64,000 nt of DNA, from positions 142,577 to 206,576 of the forward strand of contig NZ_KB731324.1 in NCBI RefSeq assembly GCF_000353285.1, in the 5' to 3' direction. The stretch is from Leptolyngbya boryana PCC 6306 (GTDB lineage Bacteria; Cyanobacteriota; Cyanobacteriia; Leptolyngbyales; Leptolyngbyaceae). A model generated the notes under the pieces. It saw nothing but the letters and a program-made list of their open reading frames with translations, ran no database searches and had not been told where the DNA came from. Position numbers and translations under genes: made by a program. Below, piece after piece: positions 1 to 8,689 of this stretch; position 1 is the stretch's first letter; each line of letters starts with the position of its first letter.

Positions 1-114
1 CTAGCAGGCACAGAACTAGCAGCAGGTATGTTTGCGAATGATGCCCTTCCCGAAGATAAAGTCAAAGAACTACAAGCTGTGACAGTCCATCTAGAAGAGA
101 GAGTAAAGATTTAA
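1..114 (+). CDS. C-terminal end of an unidentified protein (partial)
   Basis: The frame starting at base 1 is open from the window edge to a TAA at 112-114 and encodes 37 residues ending in HLEERVKI. The piece is charged and helix-prone, and I recognise no family. It lies 79 bp upstream of the M24-like gene on the same strand, so it could be the preceding gene of the same transcript. The rest lies outside the window. Confidence 0.4.
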   Translation, partial: LAGTELAAGMFANDALPEDKVKELQAVTVHLEERVKI

Positions 115-193
115 GAGGATATTTGAACAGAGCTAATGACAGCGATCCGTATCTCAAAATCAGGAGAACACCCTCAAAACCGGGAGAATAACA

Positions 194-1357
194 ATGCAGA
201 CCCAACTCAGAAACCATTCCTCAACGCTCAGCCAGCAACGCAATGCGGAGATCGAACAAAAACTAAGCTGGATGCGTAAAGCGCTGTATGAAACTCATGC
301 AACTGGTCTACGCTTGCGCGGAATTGATTGGTTTTCCTGGGCAACAGCAGGCGGCTCGAATATGGTTTTGCTAGCTGCTGAAACAGGTGTTGCTGAAGTA
401 CTTGTGACTTTGGACGGAGCTTGGATTTTGACAGATGAAATCGAAGCTCAGCGGCTTCAAGACGAAGAAATCCCTGCTGGATCTGCTTATCAGTTCGCCG
501 TCAACCCTTGGACAGAGATCGATATTCGAGAAGCTTTTGTGCGAGAGACAACTCAAGGCGGACGAATCATCAGTGATTTACCCTTGATGACTCTCAACGA
601 TCGCCCTATCCTAGCAGAAACATCTCTGCCGAATACGTTGGTAAATCGTAAACGATCGCTGTTGCCTAGTGAAGTCGATCGCTATCGCCAAATTGGAAAA
701 CTCGCTAGCGCAGCCATGACCGAAGTGCTGACCCAGGCTCGCCCCGATTGGACAGAAGTGCAACTTGCGGGAGCGGGAGCTGCTGCTCTTTGGACAAGAG
801 GACTTCATCCTGCTTTGACTCTAGCTGCTGGAGAACAACGTCTGCAAAAATATCGCCATACGCTTCCTAAACAAGAAAAAATTGGACGAGCTGCGATGCT
901 AGTCTTTTGTGCGCGTGGATTCGGTCTATATGCCAATCTCACCCGCTTTGTTTACTTCGATCGTCTCTCAGAGACAGAAGCAAGCTTACACCATCAAGTT
1001 CGAGAAATTGAAGCTGCGGCGCTCAATCAATGTCGAGTGGAAACGCCCCTAGATCAGATTTATCTCACTTTACAACAAGCATACGAACAGCATGGTTATC
1101 CAAATGCGATTCGTGAACATCATCAGGGTGGAACAACTGGGTATTTATCCCGTGAAGTGATTGCAACTCCGACTACAAGCGATCGCTTAGCTGCAAATAC
1201 AGCGATGGCTTGGAATCCCAGTCTATCAGGAGCAAAAATCGAAGATACCTTCTTGCTCCATGAAGATGATCATCTCGAAAATCTCACCCTTGATCCAAAC
1301 TGGAATAGCATCGAAGTGCATCAGCAACAACGTCCTCTGCCTCTAGAACGAATCTAG
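194..1357 (+). CDS. M24-family (pita-bread fold) protein, probable metal-free pseudo-peptidase
   Basis: The 387-residue protein has the two-domain layout of the M24 family (Xaa-Pro aminopeptidase, creatinase). An N-terminal creatinase-like domain (about 20-150) precedes a pita-bread domain (about 160-355). The usual metal-binding Asp pair is missing: the strands that carry it read VFCA (237-240) and ANLTR (247-251). His310 in the HHQGGTTGY segment and Glu350 are kept. This suggests it is not a normal dinuclear metallopeptidase; creatinase shows the fold can work without metal. The start is supported by GGGAGA about 6 bp upstream. The gene ends 10 bp before the galactokinase ATG, so the two are probably co-transcribed. 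Substrate unknown. Confidence 0.8.
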   Translation: MQTQLRNHSSTLSQQRNAEIEQKLSWMRKALYETHATGLRLRGIDWFSWATAGGSNMVLLAAETGVAEVLVTLDGAWILTDEIEAQRLQDEEIPAGSAYQFAVNPWTEIDIREAFVRETTQGGRIISDLPLMTLNDRPILAETSLPNTLVNRKRSLLPSEVDRYRQIGKLASAAMTEVLTQARPDWTEVQLAGAGAAALWTRGLHPALTLAAGEQRLQKYRHTLPKQEKIGRAAMLVFCARGFGLYANLTRFVYFDRLSETEASLHHQVREIEAAALNQCRVETPLDQIYLTLQQAYEQHGYPNAIREHHQGGTTGYLSREVIATPTTSDRLAANTAMAWNPSLSGAKIEDTFLLHEDDHLENLTLDPNWNSIEVHQQQRPLPLERI

Positions 1358-1367
1358 TTTGACTGAT

Positions 1368-2453
1368 ATGAGTACAGCCACTACATTTACATTTGAGCAA
1401 ATTTTTAACGCTGCTCCCGATGTGCAAGCGATCGCACCCGGACGAGTGAATTTACTCGGCGAACATACTGATTACAATGACGGCTTTGTTCTGCCCACAG
1501 CAATTCCCCAACATACTACGGTTTGCCTTGGAACTAGCTCCGATGATCAATTTCACATTTACTCTCACGATTTAGAAGAGCAAGTCAATTTCTCTTCGCG
1601 TGATCCGATTCCTCAAGGATTTAGTCGCTATGTGATCGGCTGTATTCGTGCGATCGAAGAACAAGGTATAGTTATTCCACCGCTGAATATCTTTGTCACG
1701 TCTTCTGTTCCGATTGGTTCTGGTTTATCGAGTAGTGCTGCGTTAGAAGTGGCGATGCTACGTGCGTTACGATCGCTTCTCAATCTCAAAATTGATGATG
1801 TTCAGATTGCACAGCTTGGGCAGTATGCAGAACGAACTTTTGCTGGCGTACAGTGCGGCATTATGGATCAGATGGCATCAAGCCTAGCTGATTCTGAGCA
1901 TCTTTTATTTCTTGACACGCGAACACTCGATCGAGAATTACTGCCATTTCCAGAAGGATCTACATTTTTGGTGATAGATAGTGGGATTCCGCGCACGTTA
2001 GCAGGGAGTGGATACAATCAGCGTCGGTCAGAATGTGAGGAAGCAGCAAGATTGCTCGGTGTTCCAGCGCTGAGAGATGTTCAGGATGTTAGCGCGATCG
2101 CTGCTTTACCGAGTCCGCTCCAAGAACGTGCGCGTCATGTCATTACAGAAAACAATCGGGTTTTAGAAGCACGCCTTGGGGTATCTGCTCAACGTTTTGG
2201 GCAATTGATGAATGCGTCTCATGCAAGCTTACGAGATGACTATGATGTGTCGGTGGAAGGCTTAGATTTACTTGTCGCAATCCTGCAGGAGACCCCAGGC
2301 GTATTAGGAGCAAGACTGACAGGTGCAGGATTTGGAGGGGCTTGTGTAGCTCTAATTGATTCTAATGCTGAGCTTAAAAATGCGATCCAAGCAGTTCTCG
2401 ATCGCTATCATAACGCAGGCTATACTGGCAAAATCTTAGTTGATCGTACTTAG
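1368..2453 (+). CDS. galK: Galactokinase
   Basis: GHMP kinase that phosphorylates galactose to galactose 1-phosphate, the first committed step of the Leloir pathway. All three signatures are visible. Numbered from an upstream TTG, they are the galactose-binding GRVNLLGEHTDYNDG near 28-42, the ATP loop PIGSGLSSSAALE at 118-130, and the C-terminal LTGAGFGGAC motif. I chose ATG 1368 (361 residues); an in-frame TTG at 1359 would add three residues and start 2 bp after the previous stop. No strong Shine-Dalgarno precedes either, which fits translational coupling to the M24-like gene. The TAG stop is formed at the left edge of a MITE-like element, so the native C-terminus may have been slightly altered. 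Confidence 0.95.
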   Translation: MSTATTFTFEQIFNAAPDVQAIAPGRVNLLGEHTDYNDGFVLPTAIPQHTTVCLGTSSDDQFHIYSHDLEEQVNFSSRDPIPQGFSRYVIGCIRAIEEQGIVIPPLNIFVTSSVPIGSGLSSSAALEVAMLRALRSLLNLKIDDVQIAQLGQYAERTFAGVQCGIMDQMASSLADSEHLLFLDTRTLDRELLPFPEGSTFLVIDSGIPRTLAGSGYNQRRSECEEAARLLGVPALRDVQDVSAIAALPSPLQERARHVITENNRVLEARLGVSAQRFGQLMNASHASLRDDYDVSVEGLDLLVAILQETPGVLGARLTGAGFGGACVALIDSNAELKNAIQAVLDRYHNAGYTGKILVDRT

Positions 2454-2574
2454 AGGGTGCTTTAAGAGATTGGTAAATTAGCTTGCGTCAAAGGTTCCGA
2501 CGTGTGACCTGCCTCCGCCCCGAATATTCCGGGGCAGGCAAATGCGTCTCAACAATTACTTTTAAAACATCCTC
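2453..2574. mobile_element. MITE-like element with terminal inverted repeats and TA duplication
   Basis: A 122-bp segment between convergent galK and the aldehyde dehydrogenase gene has imperfect 16-bp termini. The left end reads GAGGGTGCTTTAAGAG (2453-2468) and the right end, reverse complemented, GAGGATGTTTTAAAAG. The dinucleotide TA flanks it on both sides (2451-2452 and 2575-2576), the duplication expected for IS630/Tc1-like or IS427-type targets. The centre holds a GC-rich hairpin: GCCT-CC-GCCCC pairs with GGGGC-AGGC around 2511-2539. It encodes nothing. The family cannot be named from one copy. The hairpin could also terminate both convergent transcripts. Confidence 0.55.
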
Positions 2575-2586
2575 TACGATCTTTAG

Positions 2587-4092
2587 CTAGAAAGGATAAA
2601 CACGCGGTGTATGTTGCACCGTGATCCAATGGTCAGTGGTAAATTCTTCAACCACCCAACTGCCTCCAAATCGACCAATTCCGCTATTTTTCTCACCGCC
2701 AAACGGTGCATTCGGTAAATCATTCACAGTCTGATCATTGATGTGTGTCATGCCTGCTTCGACTTGCAGTGCAAACCGCAATCCTCGACCTTCATCACGA
2801 GTAAATACTGCACTCGATAGTCCATATTCAGTCGCATTTGCGATCTGTAGCGCTTCTGTTTCGTCGCGTACTTTCAGAATTGAAGCGATCGGTCCAAACA
2901 TTTCCTCGCGTGCCACTCGCATTTCATTGTTTACATCAACAAAGACATGCGGCGGTAGGACTAATCCTTCTGGTTCACCGCCTAACAATTGACGAGCACC
3001 CTCTTGATGAGCCGATTCGATATGCTCTAGCAGTGAATCTAGCTGAGCTTGATCAATAATTGGACCAATCACAGTATCCGGATCATTCGGGTCACCGACT
3101 TTAAGAGCGCGAACTCGATCGACAAAGCGATCGACAAATTCATCATGCACCCGCTGATCAACCACAAAGCGATTGATGCTCATACAAATCTGACCGGAAT
3201 TCAAGAACTTACCAAACACCGCAGCATTCACAGCAAGCTCTAGGTCTGCATCATCTAAGACAACAAATGGACTACTTCCACCGAGTTCAAGTGACACTCG
3301 TTTCATAATTGGGCTACTCATCGCGAGTTGTCCAATATGCCGCCCTGCTTTAGTTGAACCTGTAAAGGTAATCACTCGTGGAATCGGATGCGTCACAAAA
3401 ACATCACCGATCTCACTAGCTTTTCCAGCAATCACACTAAACACACCCGGCGGAAGACCTGCTTCTTCATAGATTTTGGCAAGGATTAAACCACCAGAAA
3501 TCGGAGTGGTCGAAGGTGTCTTTTGCACAACTGCATTACCGAGTGCTAGCGCGGGAGCAATCGATCGATTCGCAAGGTGTAGCGCAAAATCCCAAGGACT
3601 GACAACCCCAACAACGCCCACAGGTTGACGATACACGCGACTTTCTTTTCCAGGCAGGTCAGCAGGTAGCACATGACCTTCTGCTTGATACGGAATTCCA
3701 ACCGCTTGCTGCATGAGCGCATAAGCCGCTTGCCATTCGAGCATCGCTTTATTGCGCGGGCTGCCTGCTTCTCGAATCAGCCAAGAGACAATTTCTTCTT
3801 GACGCGCTTTCATGATTTCGGTAGCTCGCTGCATGACTCGTGATCGCTCACTCGGTAATGCCTGTGCCCACTCAACTTGAGCTTTCTTCGCCGCTTGATA
3901 AGCTTCCTGAATGTCTTGTTCACTCGCAGCTTGAAATTCAGCGATCGAGGTTTTGCGATAAGGATCGATCAAAGTAACTTTGTGTTCAGAGCGACCTTGT
4001 ACCCAGCGTCCACCGATAAATAAGCGATCGAGACCTGTGTAGGGAGTAGGTGCAGTCGATTGAGGGGGGCGTTTTGGAGCGGTAGCAGTCAT
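2587..4092 (-). CDS. NAD(P)-dependent aldehyde dehydrogenase
   Basis: A 501-residue ALDH-superfamily enzyme oxidising an aldehyde to its acid in the cytoplasm. Visible landmarks are Lys191 (VVQKTPS), the general-base Glu269 in VSLELGG and the nucleophile Cys303 in NSGQICMS. Overall it resembles the benzaldehyde/vanillin dehydrogenase branch. The usual oxyanion-hole Asn in PWNF is replaced by Asp168 (SPWDF). Start ATG 4092 is preceded by AGGAG about 8 bp upstream. It lies 70 bp downstream of the beta-hydroxyacid dehydrogenase on the same strand, suggesting a two-gene unit for aldehyde or semialdehyde handling. The true substrate cannot be read from the sequence. Confidence 0.9.
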   Translation of the reverse strand: MTATAPKRPPQSTAPTPYTGLDRLFIGGRWVQGRSEHKVTLIDPYRKTSIAEFQAASEQDIQEAYQAAKKAQVEWAQALPSERSRVMQRATEIMKARQEEIVSWLIREAGSPRNKAMLEWQAAYALMQQAVGIPYQAEGHVLPADLPGKESRVYRQPVGVVGVVSPWDFALHLANRSIAPALALGNAVVQKTPSTTPISGGLILAKIYEEAGLPPGVFSVIAGKASEIGDVFVTHPIPRVITFTGSTKAGRHIGQLAMSSPIMKRVSLELGGSSPFVVLDDADLELAVNAAVFGKFLNSGQICMSINRFVVDQRVHDEFVDRFVDRVRALKVGDPNDPDTVIGPIIDQAQLDSLLEHIESAHQEGARQLLGGEPEGLVLPPHVFVDVNNEMRVAREEMFGPIASILKVRDETEALQIANATEYGLSSAVFTRDEGRGLRFALQVEAGMTHINDQTVNDLPNAPFGGEKNSGIGRFGGSWVVEEFTTDHWITVQHTPRVYPF

Positions 4093-4162
4093 GGTAGCTT
4101 CTCCTGATTAAAACGTGATTAGCCAAAAAATGATTGGTTAAAAAGTGATGGAAATCTGCAAT

Positions 4163-5050
4163 TTAAGGTGCAATCGTTACATCTGCTTCGAGTTCCAGCA
4201 TTTTGATAAATGCAGACGCATTTTCTTCGCCCCATCCTTGATTTACAGCGGCTTTGATGGTTTCTCGTACGGCGACTGCCGCAGGAGTTGGAGCGTTTAG
4301 ATCTTGAGCAAATCGAGCAATCAAGTTGGCATCTTTGAGTAAATGTTTGAGTGCAAAGCTCGGTGTGAAATCGCGATCGATGAGGGTCTGACCCATTCCA
4401 TCAAACAGCGGAGAACGAAAATCAACCCGATGTAGCACATCTAAGACATCTTTCGGATTTAGTCCTGCTTTCGTTGCTAGCACCAGTGCTTCGCCAAGGG
4501 CTTCGATTTGAGTTGCTACGATCGAATTACCTACAAGCTTCATTGATGCGCCTTTGCCTGTGTCGCCCATGTAGTGAACAGATTCGCTCATTGCATTGAG
4601 CATCGGCTGCACACGATCGAAGACTGCTCGTTTTCCGCCAACTACAATCCACAATCCACCTGCCGCCGATTCATTTTTACTCCCAAACACTGGAGCATCT
4701 AGAAACTCAACTTGTTTTTCTGCATAAGCTGCGGCTTGACGCTGAGATGTACTGGGATGCACGGTACTTTGGTCGATCGCGACTTGTCCCGATCGTACAT
4801 TCGATAAAATCCCATTCTGTCCAAAGACGACTTCTTCAACGACCTGATCATTTGCAAGGCAATAGAAAATTACATCCGCATCTTGGACGGCTTGAGCAGG
4901 AGTTTCTGCTTGAGTTGCACCCTTTTCGACAAGTGCCTTTCCGGCTTCTGGGCTGCGATTCCAAACAGTCAGAGAATATCCTGCTTTGAGTAGATTAGCT
5001 GCCATACCACTACCCATCGTTCCTAGCCCTAAATAGGCAATTCGTTCCAT
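4163..5050 (-). CDS. Beta-hydroxyacid dehydrogenase (3-hydroxyisobutyrate / glyoxylate-succinic semialdehyde reductase type)
   Basis: A 295-residue NAD(P)-dependent oxidoreductase of the 6-phosphogluconate dehydrogenase superfamily. The nucleotide-binding motif [12 protein letters not shown] is at 8-19, the substrate loop [15 protein letters not shown] at 118-132, and the catalytic Lys171 lies in GASMKLVGN. The GSKNES substrate loop resembles plant and bacterial glyoxylate/succinic semialdehyde reductases more than classical MmsB, but this is an impression. ATG 5050 has AAGGA upstream. It heads a pair with the aldehyde dehydrogenase, and the two could reduce and oxidise the same semialdehyde. 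Confidence 0.88.
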   Translation of the reverse strand: MERIAYLGLGTMGSGMAANLLKAGYSLTVWNRSPEAGKALVEKGATQAETPAQAVQDADVIFYCLANDQVVEEVVFGQNGILSNVRSGQVAIDQSTVHPSTSQRQAAAYAEKQVEFLDAPVFGSKNESAAGGLWIVVGGKRAVFDRVQPMLNAMSESVHYMGDTGKGASMKLVGNSIVATQIEALGEALVLATKAGLNPKDVLDVLHRVDFRSPLFDGMGQTLIDRDFTPSFALKHLLKDANLIARFAQDLNAPTPAAVAVRETIKAAVNQGWGEENASAFIKMLELEADVTIAP

Positions 5051-5285
5051 GAAATTGTCCTTGCATGAGGTTGAAGCAATCCTGTTGCGTAAAGATTACT
5101 CTTGGAGCAACTGAAGCAGTGAGTCCAGAAAACTTCGGGAAAGGAGCAATCTTTTCACGCAACATCAGATCATCCTAGAGACGCAATTGATTCTGCTCCT
5201 CTAACGAACGAGAGAGAAACTGGAATTCTCTGCACAATTCTCAGAATCAATATGCTCTAGAACGATAGGATACTTCGCGATTCCT

Positions 5286-5882
5286 CTAATGCACTCGCAT
5301 CTCTCGCAAATAGTGAGATCGACAAGGAGACCCCCAACAAACTGATTGCGCTGGCATCGACTTGAGTACGGTGCTCCGCGCCCCAATCACTGCATTGGAA
5401 CCAATCTGCACTCCCGGCGCAATAAAGCAATCTGTCGCAATCCAGACTCCATGCCCAATCTCAATCGTTTTTGTGACGAGTCCAAACGCGCGATCGCTCA
5501 AATCATGGCTTCCCGTACACAGATAGCTCTTTTGTGAAATCACACAATGAGAACCAACCGAAATACGATCGAGACTATAAAACACGACATTATCGCCAAT
5601 CCAGCTATAGTCCCCGATCTCAACTTTCCAGGGATAAGTAAACCGTGCCGTCGGACGAACGAGCACCCCTTTGCCAACTTTTGCCCCAAATAGTCGCAAC
5701 ACGGCACAGCGAACTTGATTCAAAGGTTGAGGAGTGATGGGAAATACAATCGATTGAACCAACCACCATAGTAAGACATACCAGCCTGGACGACCGCGAT
5801 CGTACCAGGATTGATCATAACAATGTAAATCGACGAGCGGAGGCGCATCTATGTCGATCGCAGACCCTTTCAAACTTGTCAT
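5286..5882 (-). CDS. WcaF-like acyltransferase (left-handed beta-helix)
   Basis: A 198-residue hexapeptide-repeat acetyltransferase of the colanic-acid WcaF type. The N-terminal DQSWYDRGRPGWYVLLWW stretch is typical of the subfamily. It is followed by beta-helix turns (IGDYSWIGDNV, VISQKSYLCTGSHDLSD, IGHGVWIATDCF, IGSNAVIGARSTV). The catalytic His is in CTGSHD. It would move an acetyl group from acetyl-CoA to a sugar hydroxyl of a surface glycan. It overlaps the upstream GT2 gene by 4 bp (5879-5882), so the two are co-translated and probably act on the same repeat unit. Confidence 0.88.
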   Translation of the reverse strand: MTSLKGSAIDIDAPPLVDLHCYDQSWYDRGRPGWYVLLWWLVQSIVFPITPQPLNQVRCAVLRLFGAKVGKGVLVRPTARFTYPWKVEIGDYSWIGDNVVFYSLDRISVGSHCVISQKSYLCTGSHDLSDRAFGLVTKTIEIGHGVWIATDCFIAPGVQIGSNAVIGARSTVLKSMPAQSVCWGSPCRSHYLREMRVH

Positions 5883-6805
5883 GATTCTGGCTGTACGATC
5901 GGAGTTGGATTCGGTTTCGGGGTGTTTAACGTTCCCCCAAACTGCTGTAGCTCATACAGCTTCACCCCAATTTGAAACTCGTACTGGCTGAGCAACCGTG
6001 CATAGATATAGCCTGCTCTCCCATCTAGAAATCCAAGCCGGAACACATAAGCAAGTAAGAACCTTAGCGTCGGTTTGAAGGGCAATCTTACCCAGATCCG
6101 CTTCAAAAATCGCTTGCGCTGTACCGAATCGCCAAAGAAATTTGCACCGATCGTTCCTTGATCGTCTTTGCCATTGAGCAAATTCAGGTAAACCTTCGCT
6201 TCCCAATTAGAATAGCGATTGTGTCGGTCTAGCCAGTGATAAAGATCTTTGAAGTCAATGTGGAGCATATCATTTTGCAGATAGCCCACTTTCTCAGACA
6301 TGACAACATGCTCATGGACTTCGTTGTCACCCGTGTTGCGAATTGCTTCAGTGCTGAGGTTTTCGTAGCGACCTTTCGCATGTTTAAACAAGCGCAAATT
6401 CCAGTCGGGATACTTGCCACCGTAGCGAATCCATTGTCCTAAGAAGAACACACGGCGATTCAGATAGTACCCTTCGTACTCTGGATTTTGAATTGCAGTC
6501 TCGATCTCATCCCACAGTTCTGGTGTGATCCGCTCGTCGCAGTCTACAATCAACACCCACTCATTGCGAAATGGAAGATTTTCCAGGGACCAATTTTTCT
6601 TCTTCGGCCAGCGTCCATTGAAGTGAAACTGCACCACATTCGCCCCATAGCTCTCTGCAATTTCCACAGAGCGATCGCTACTTTGCGAATCGACGACAAA
6701 CACCTGATCCGCTCGCGCAACACTTTCTAGACAAGCGGGCAAATTTGCTTCTTCATTACGAGCGGGAATTAGAACAGAAACTGGGAGTTTAGAGAGACTA
6801 GACAT
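5879..6805 (-). CDS. Glycosyltransferase family 2, WaaE/KdtX-like
   Basis: A 308-residue inverting GT2 with the fold start SVLIPARNEEANL and the metal-binding region LIVDCDERITPEL. The W-x-x-KK region after the first DxD-type strand and the C-terminal FRLGFLDGRAGY segment are characteristic of WaaE-like enzymes. I chose ATG 6805 because the family's conserved beta-strand begins a few residues later; a GTG at 6838 would add 11 residues. It lies upstream of, and overlaps by 4 bp, a WcaF-like acetyltransferase. Acceptor and donor sugars are unknown. This is the last transferase of the minus-strand glycan block before the divergent SGNH gene. Confidence 0.88.
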   Translation of the reverse strand: MSSLSKLPVSVLIPARNEEANLPACLESVARADQVFVVDSQSSDRSVEIAESYGANVVQFHFNGRWPKKKNWSLENLPFRNEWVLIVDCDERITPELWDEIETAIQNPEYEGYYLNRRVFFLGQWIRYGGKYPDWNLRLFKHAKGRYENLSTEAIRNTGDNEVHEHVVMSEKVGYLQNDMLHIDFKDLYHWLDRHNRYSNWEAKVYLNLLNGKDDQGTIGANFFGDSVQRKRFLKRIWVRLPFKPTLRFLLAYVFRLGFLDGRAGYIYARLLSQYEFQIGVKLYELQQFGGTLNTPKPNPTPIVQPES

Positions 6806-6975
6806 AATTCGGGTGCAGAAAGGGCTTGACGCAACCACGTCGCTCCCAGTATTCCCAATCCAATTTTGGGATCACACTCAAAAGTCTTGTCCAAAAACTC
6901 TTGTAAATAACGCCCGATCTTCTGGTGAAAACTCGCTTGAATAGATATTGAGGTAATCACGGATAGGAGTAGGTT

Positions 6976-8496
6976 ATGAAACTATTCACGATCGGCGATA
7001 GTGTTTCTCAAGGATTTATGTCAGGAGCCGCTGCTCGAACGGATCTTGCTTATTCAACGCTGATTGCGCGAGCAATGAAACTGACTGATTATCGGTATCC
7101 GAAGCTGTGGGGAGCAGGCGGATTACCGTTGAATTTAGAGAATGTTCTGCGTCAACTGCAGGAGACATACGGGACAGATATTTCTGCGTTTGAGTGGCTC
7201 TCGGTTTTACAACCACTCGGAAAAATTATTGATAGTGTAGAAGACTACTATGAGCGCGGTCAGGGGGCTGAAAACCAACCTGATCCGAGCGGAGTAGAGT
7301 TTTATCACAATGTTGCAATTCAGGGATTTGATGTTGCAGATGCTTGGTTAGTCAATGCTGAAACCTGCAAAACAGAGATCGACAGCAATCCGAATGAGAA
7401 AAAAGACAATACGTTTGGATTTCCCAGTGCAACGTTTTATCGGACTGCGCTTAAAGTCCTCAATCCTTCACTGAAACCTCAGTTCGACCAGTACACTCAG
7501 TTAGAATGGCTAAGACATCATGCGACTCAAGAAGGAGTTGAAAATTTACTCTTGTGGCTTGGTGCGAACAATGCGTTGGGAACAGTATTGGGATTGAGCA
7601 TTAACCAAACACCAGGGACAGGTTCGCGATCGCTCTTATCGCTCTCCCGCGAACAGCGCGAAGCTTGGAACCTTTGGCATCCCAATGATTTTGCAGTAGA
7701 GTATGCTGAGCTTCTCGATCGCGTTGATCAGATCATGCAGAACAGTCGCAATCAAAATTTTAACGTCTTTGTGGGAACCGTTCCGCTCGTGACGATCGCA
7801 CCACTTGCGAAAGGATTTGGAGAGACGATGAAAATTGAGGTTGAGACAGATTTCAGTGATAGTCAAGAAAGCTATATTTACTATAAGTACTACAGTTACT
7901 TCTTCCGAGAAGAAGAGGCAGTTCGCAAAGGAAAACAAGTATTCTTAACTTTGAATGATGCAGTGTATATCGATAACTGCATTCGGCAATACAATCAAAC
8001 CATTAAGAAGCTGGTCGCGCAAAAGAATCAAAACTATTCTCAACCGCGCTATCACATTGTTGATCTTTCAAAAGCACTTCAGGACATTGCATTTAAGCGA
8101 AATGCGGGGCAGGTCAAATATCAATTTCCAGACTATTTCAACTTTAAGTATCCACCTGTGAATACGAAGTATTATCATGCTGATCAGCAAGGACACTTAA
8201 AGCAAGGTGGATTGTTTAGCTTAGATGGTGTTCATCCTTCCGCGATCGGGCAAGGACTCATTGCCTATGAGTTCCTCAAAGTGATGCAAAAAGTCGGTGT
8301 CGTTCGCCAAATTAACTTAGATTGGGAAGCGATCTTTAAGAGCGATCAGCTTTACAGCGCTCCAATTTCGCTCATGCACGAGTTGTATGAAAACGATCGG
8401 CTTTCAGAGTTCTTCATCGATTGGATTGCTGGCAAACCCGCAGCTAGAACGGAAAGCTTCCACTTAAAGGCAATGGCGGAAGATAGCACACTATAG
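6976..8496 (+). CDS. SGNH/GDSL-type hydrolase, 506 residues
   Basis: A large SGNH-fold protein. Block I is GDSVSQGF with nucleophile Ser9, block III is GANN at 196-199, and block V is DGVHPS around 417-422, giving Asp and His. There is no signal peptide or membrane segment, so it should be cytoplasmic unless exported another way. At 506 residues it is about twice the core fold, with long insertions between blocks I and III and between III and V. It is the only plus-strand gene inside the glycan locus and is divergent from the GT2 gene at 5879-6805, so 6806-6975 must hold two promoters. Likely an esterase or deacylase; substrate unknown. Confidence 0.8.
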   Translation: MKLFTIGDSVSQGFMSGAAARTDLAYSTLIARAMKLTDYRYPKLWGAGGLPLNLENVLRQLQETYGTDISAFEWLSVLQPLGKIIDSVEDYYERGQGAENQPDPSGVEFYHNVAIQGFDVADAWLVNAETCKTEIDSNPNEKKDNTFGFPSATFYRTALKVLNPSLKPQFDQYTQLEWLRHHATQEGVENLLLWLGANNALGTVLGLSINQTPGTGSRSLLSLSREQREAWNLWHPNDFAVEYAELLDRVDQIMQNSRNQNFNVFVGTVPLVTIAPLAKGFGETMKIEVETDFSDSQESYIYYKYYSYFFREEEAVRKGKQVFLTLNDAVYIDNCIRQYNQTIKKLVAQKNQNYSQPRYHIVDLSKALQDIAFKRNAGQVKYQFPDYFNFKYPPVNTKYYHADQQGHLKQGGLFSLDGVHPSAIGQGLIAYEFLKVMQKVGVVRQINLDWEAIFKSDQLYSAPISLMHELYENDRLSEFFIDWIAGKPAARTESFHLKAMAEDSTL

Positions 8497-8520
8497 AGAT
8501 CGTAGTGCTCAATCGGTTGA

Positions 8521-8570
8521 AAGTTGGGGAAATAGGGAAGTGGGTAGCAACTTTCTCCATTTCCCAACTT
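8521..8570. terminator. Imperfect hairpin between convergent genes
   Basis: AAGTTGGGGAAAT (8521-8533) pairs with ATTTCCCAACTT (8559-8570) with one bulged base. The 25-nt interior can fold further. It sits between the plus-strand SGNH gene and the minus-strand REC protein and could terminate both. No clear T tract follows. Confidence 0.4.
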
Positions 8571-8689
8571 GCAAGATCTTGTCAATCAAACAGGAGTGCT
8601 ATATCGAGCGCAGCAGGAACTCCGACATTTTGCAAAATTTGGAGTTTCACATTGAGGCTCAGAATTGCTCAAATTTATTTGTCTAAGTC

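Noticed and set aside
5201-5386. Minus-strand frame downstream of the WcaF-like gene
   Set aside because: It overlaps the acetyltransferase in another frame, has no ribosome-binding site and no recognisable motif.
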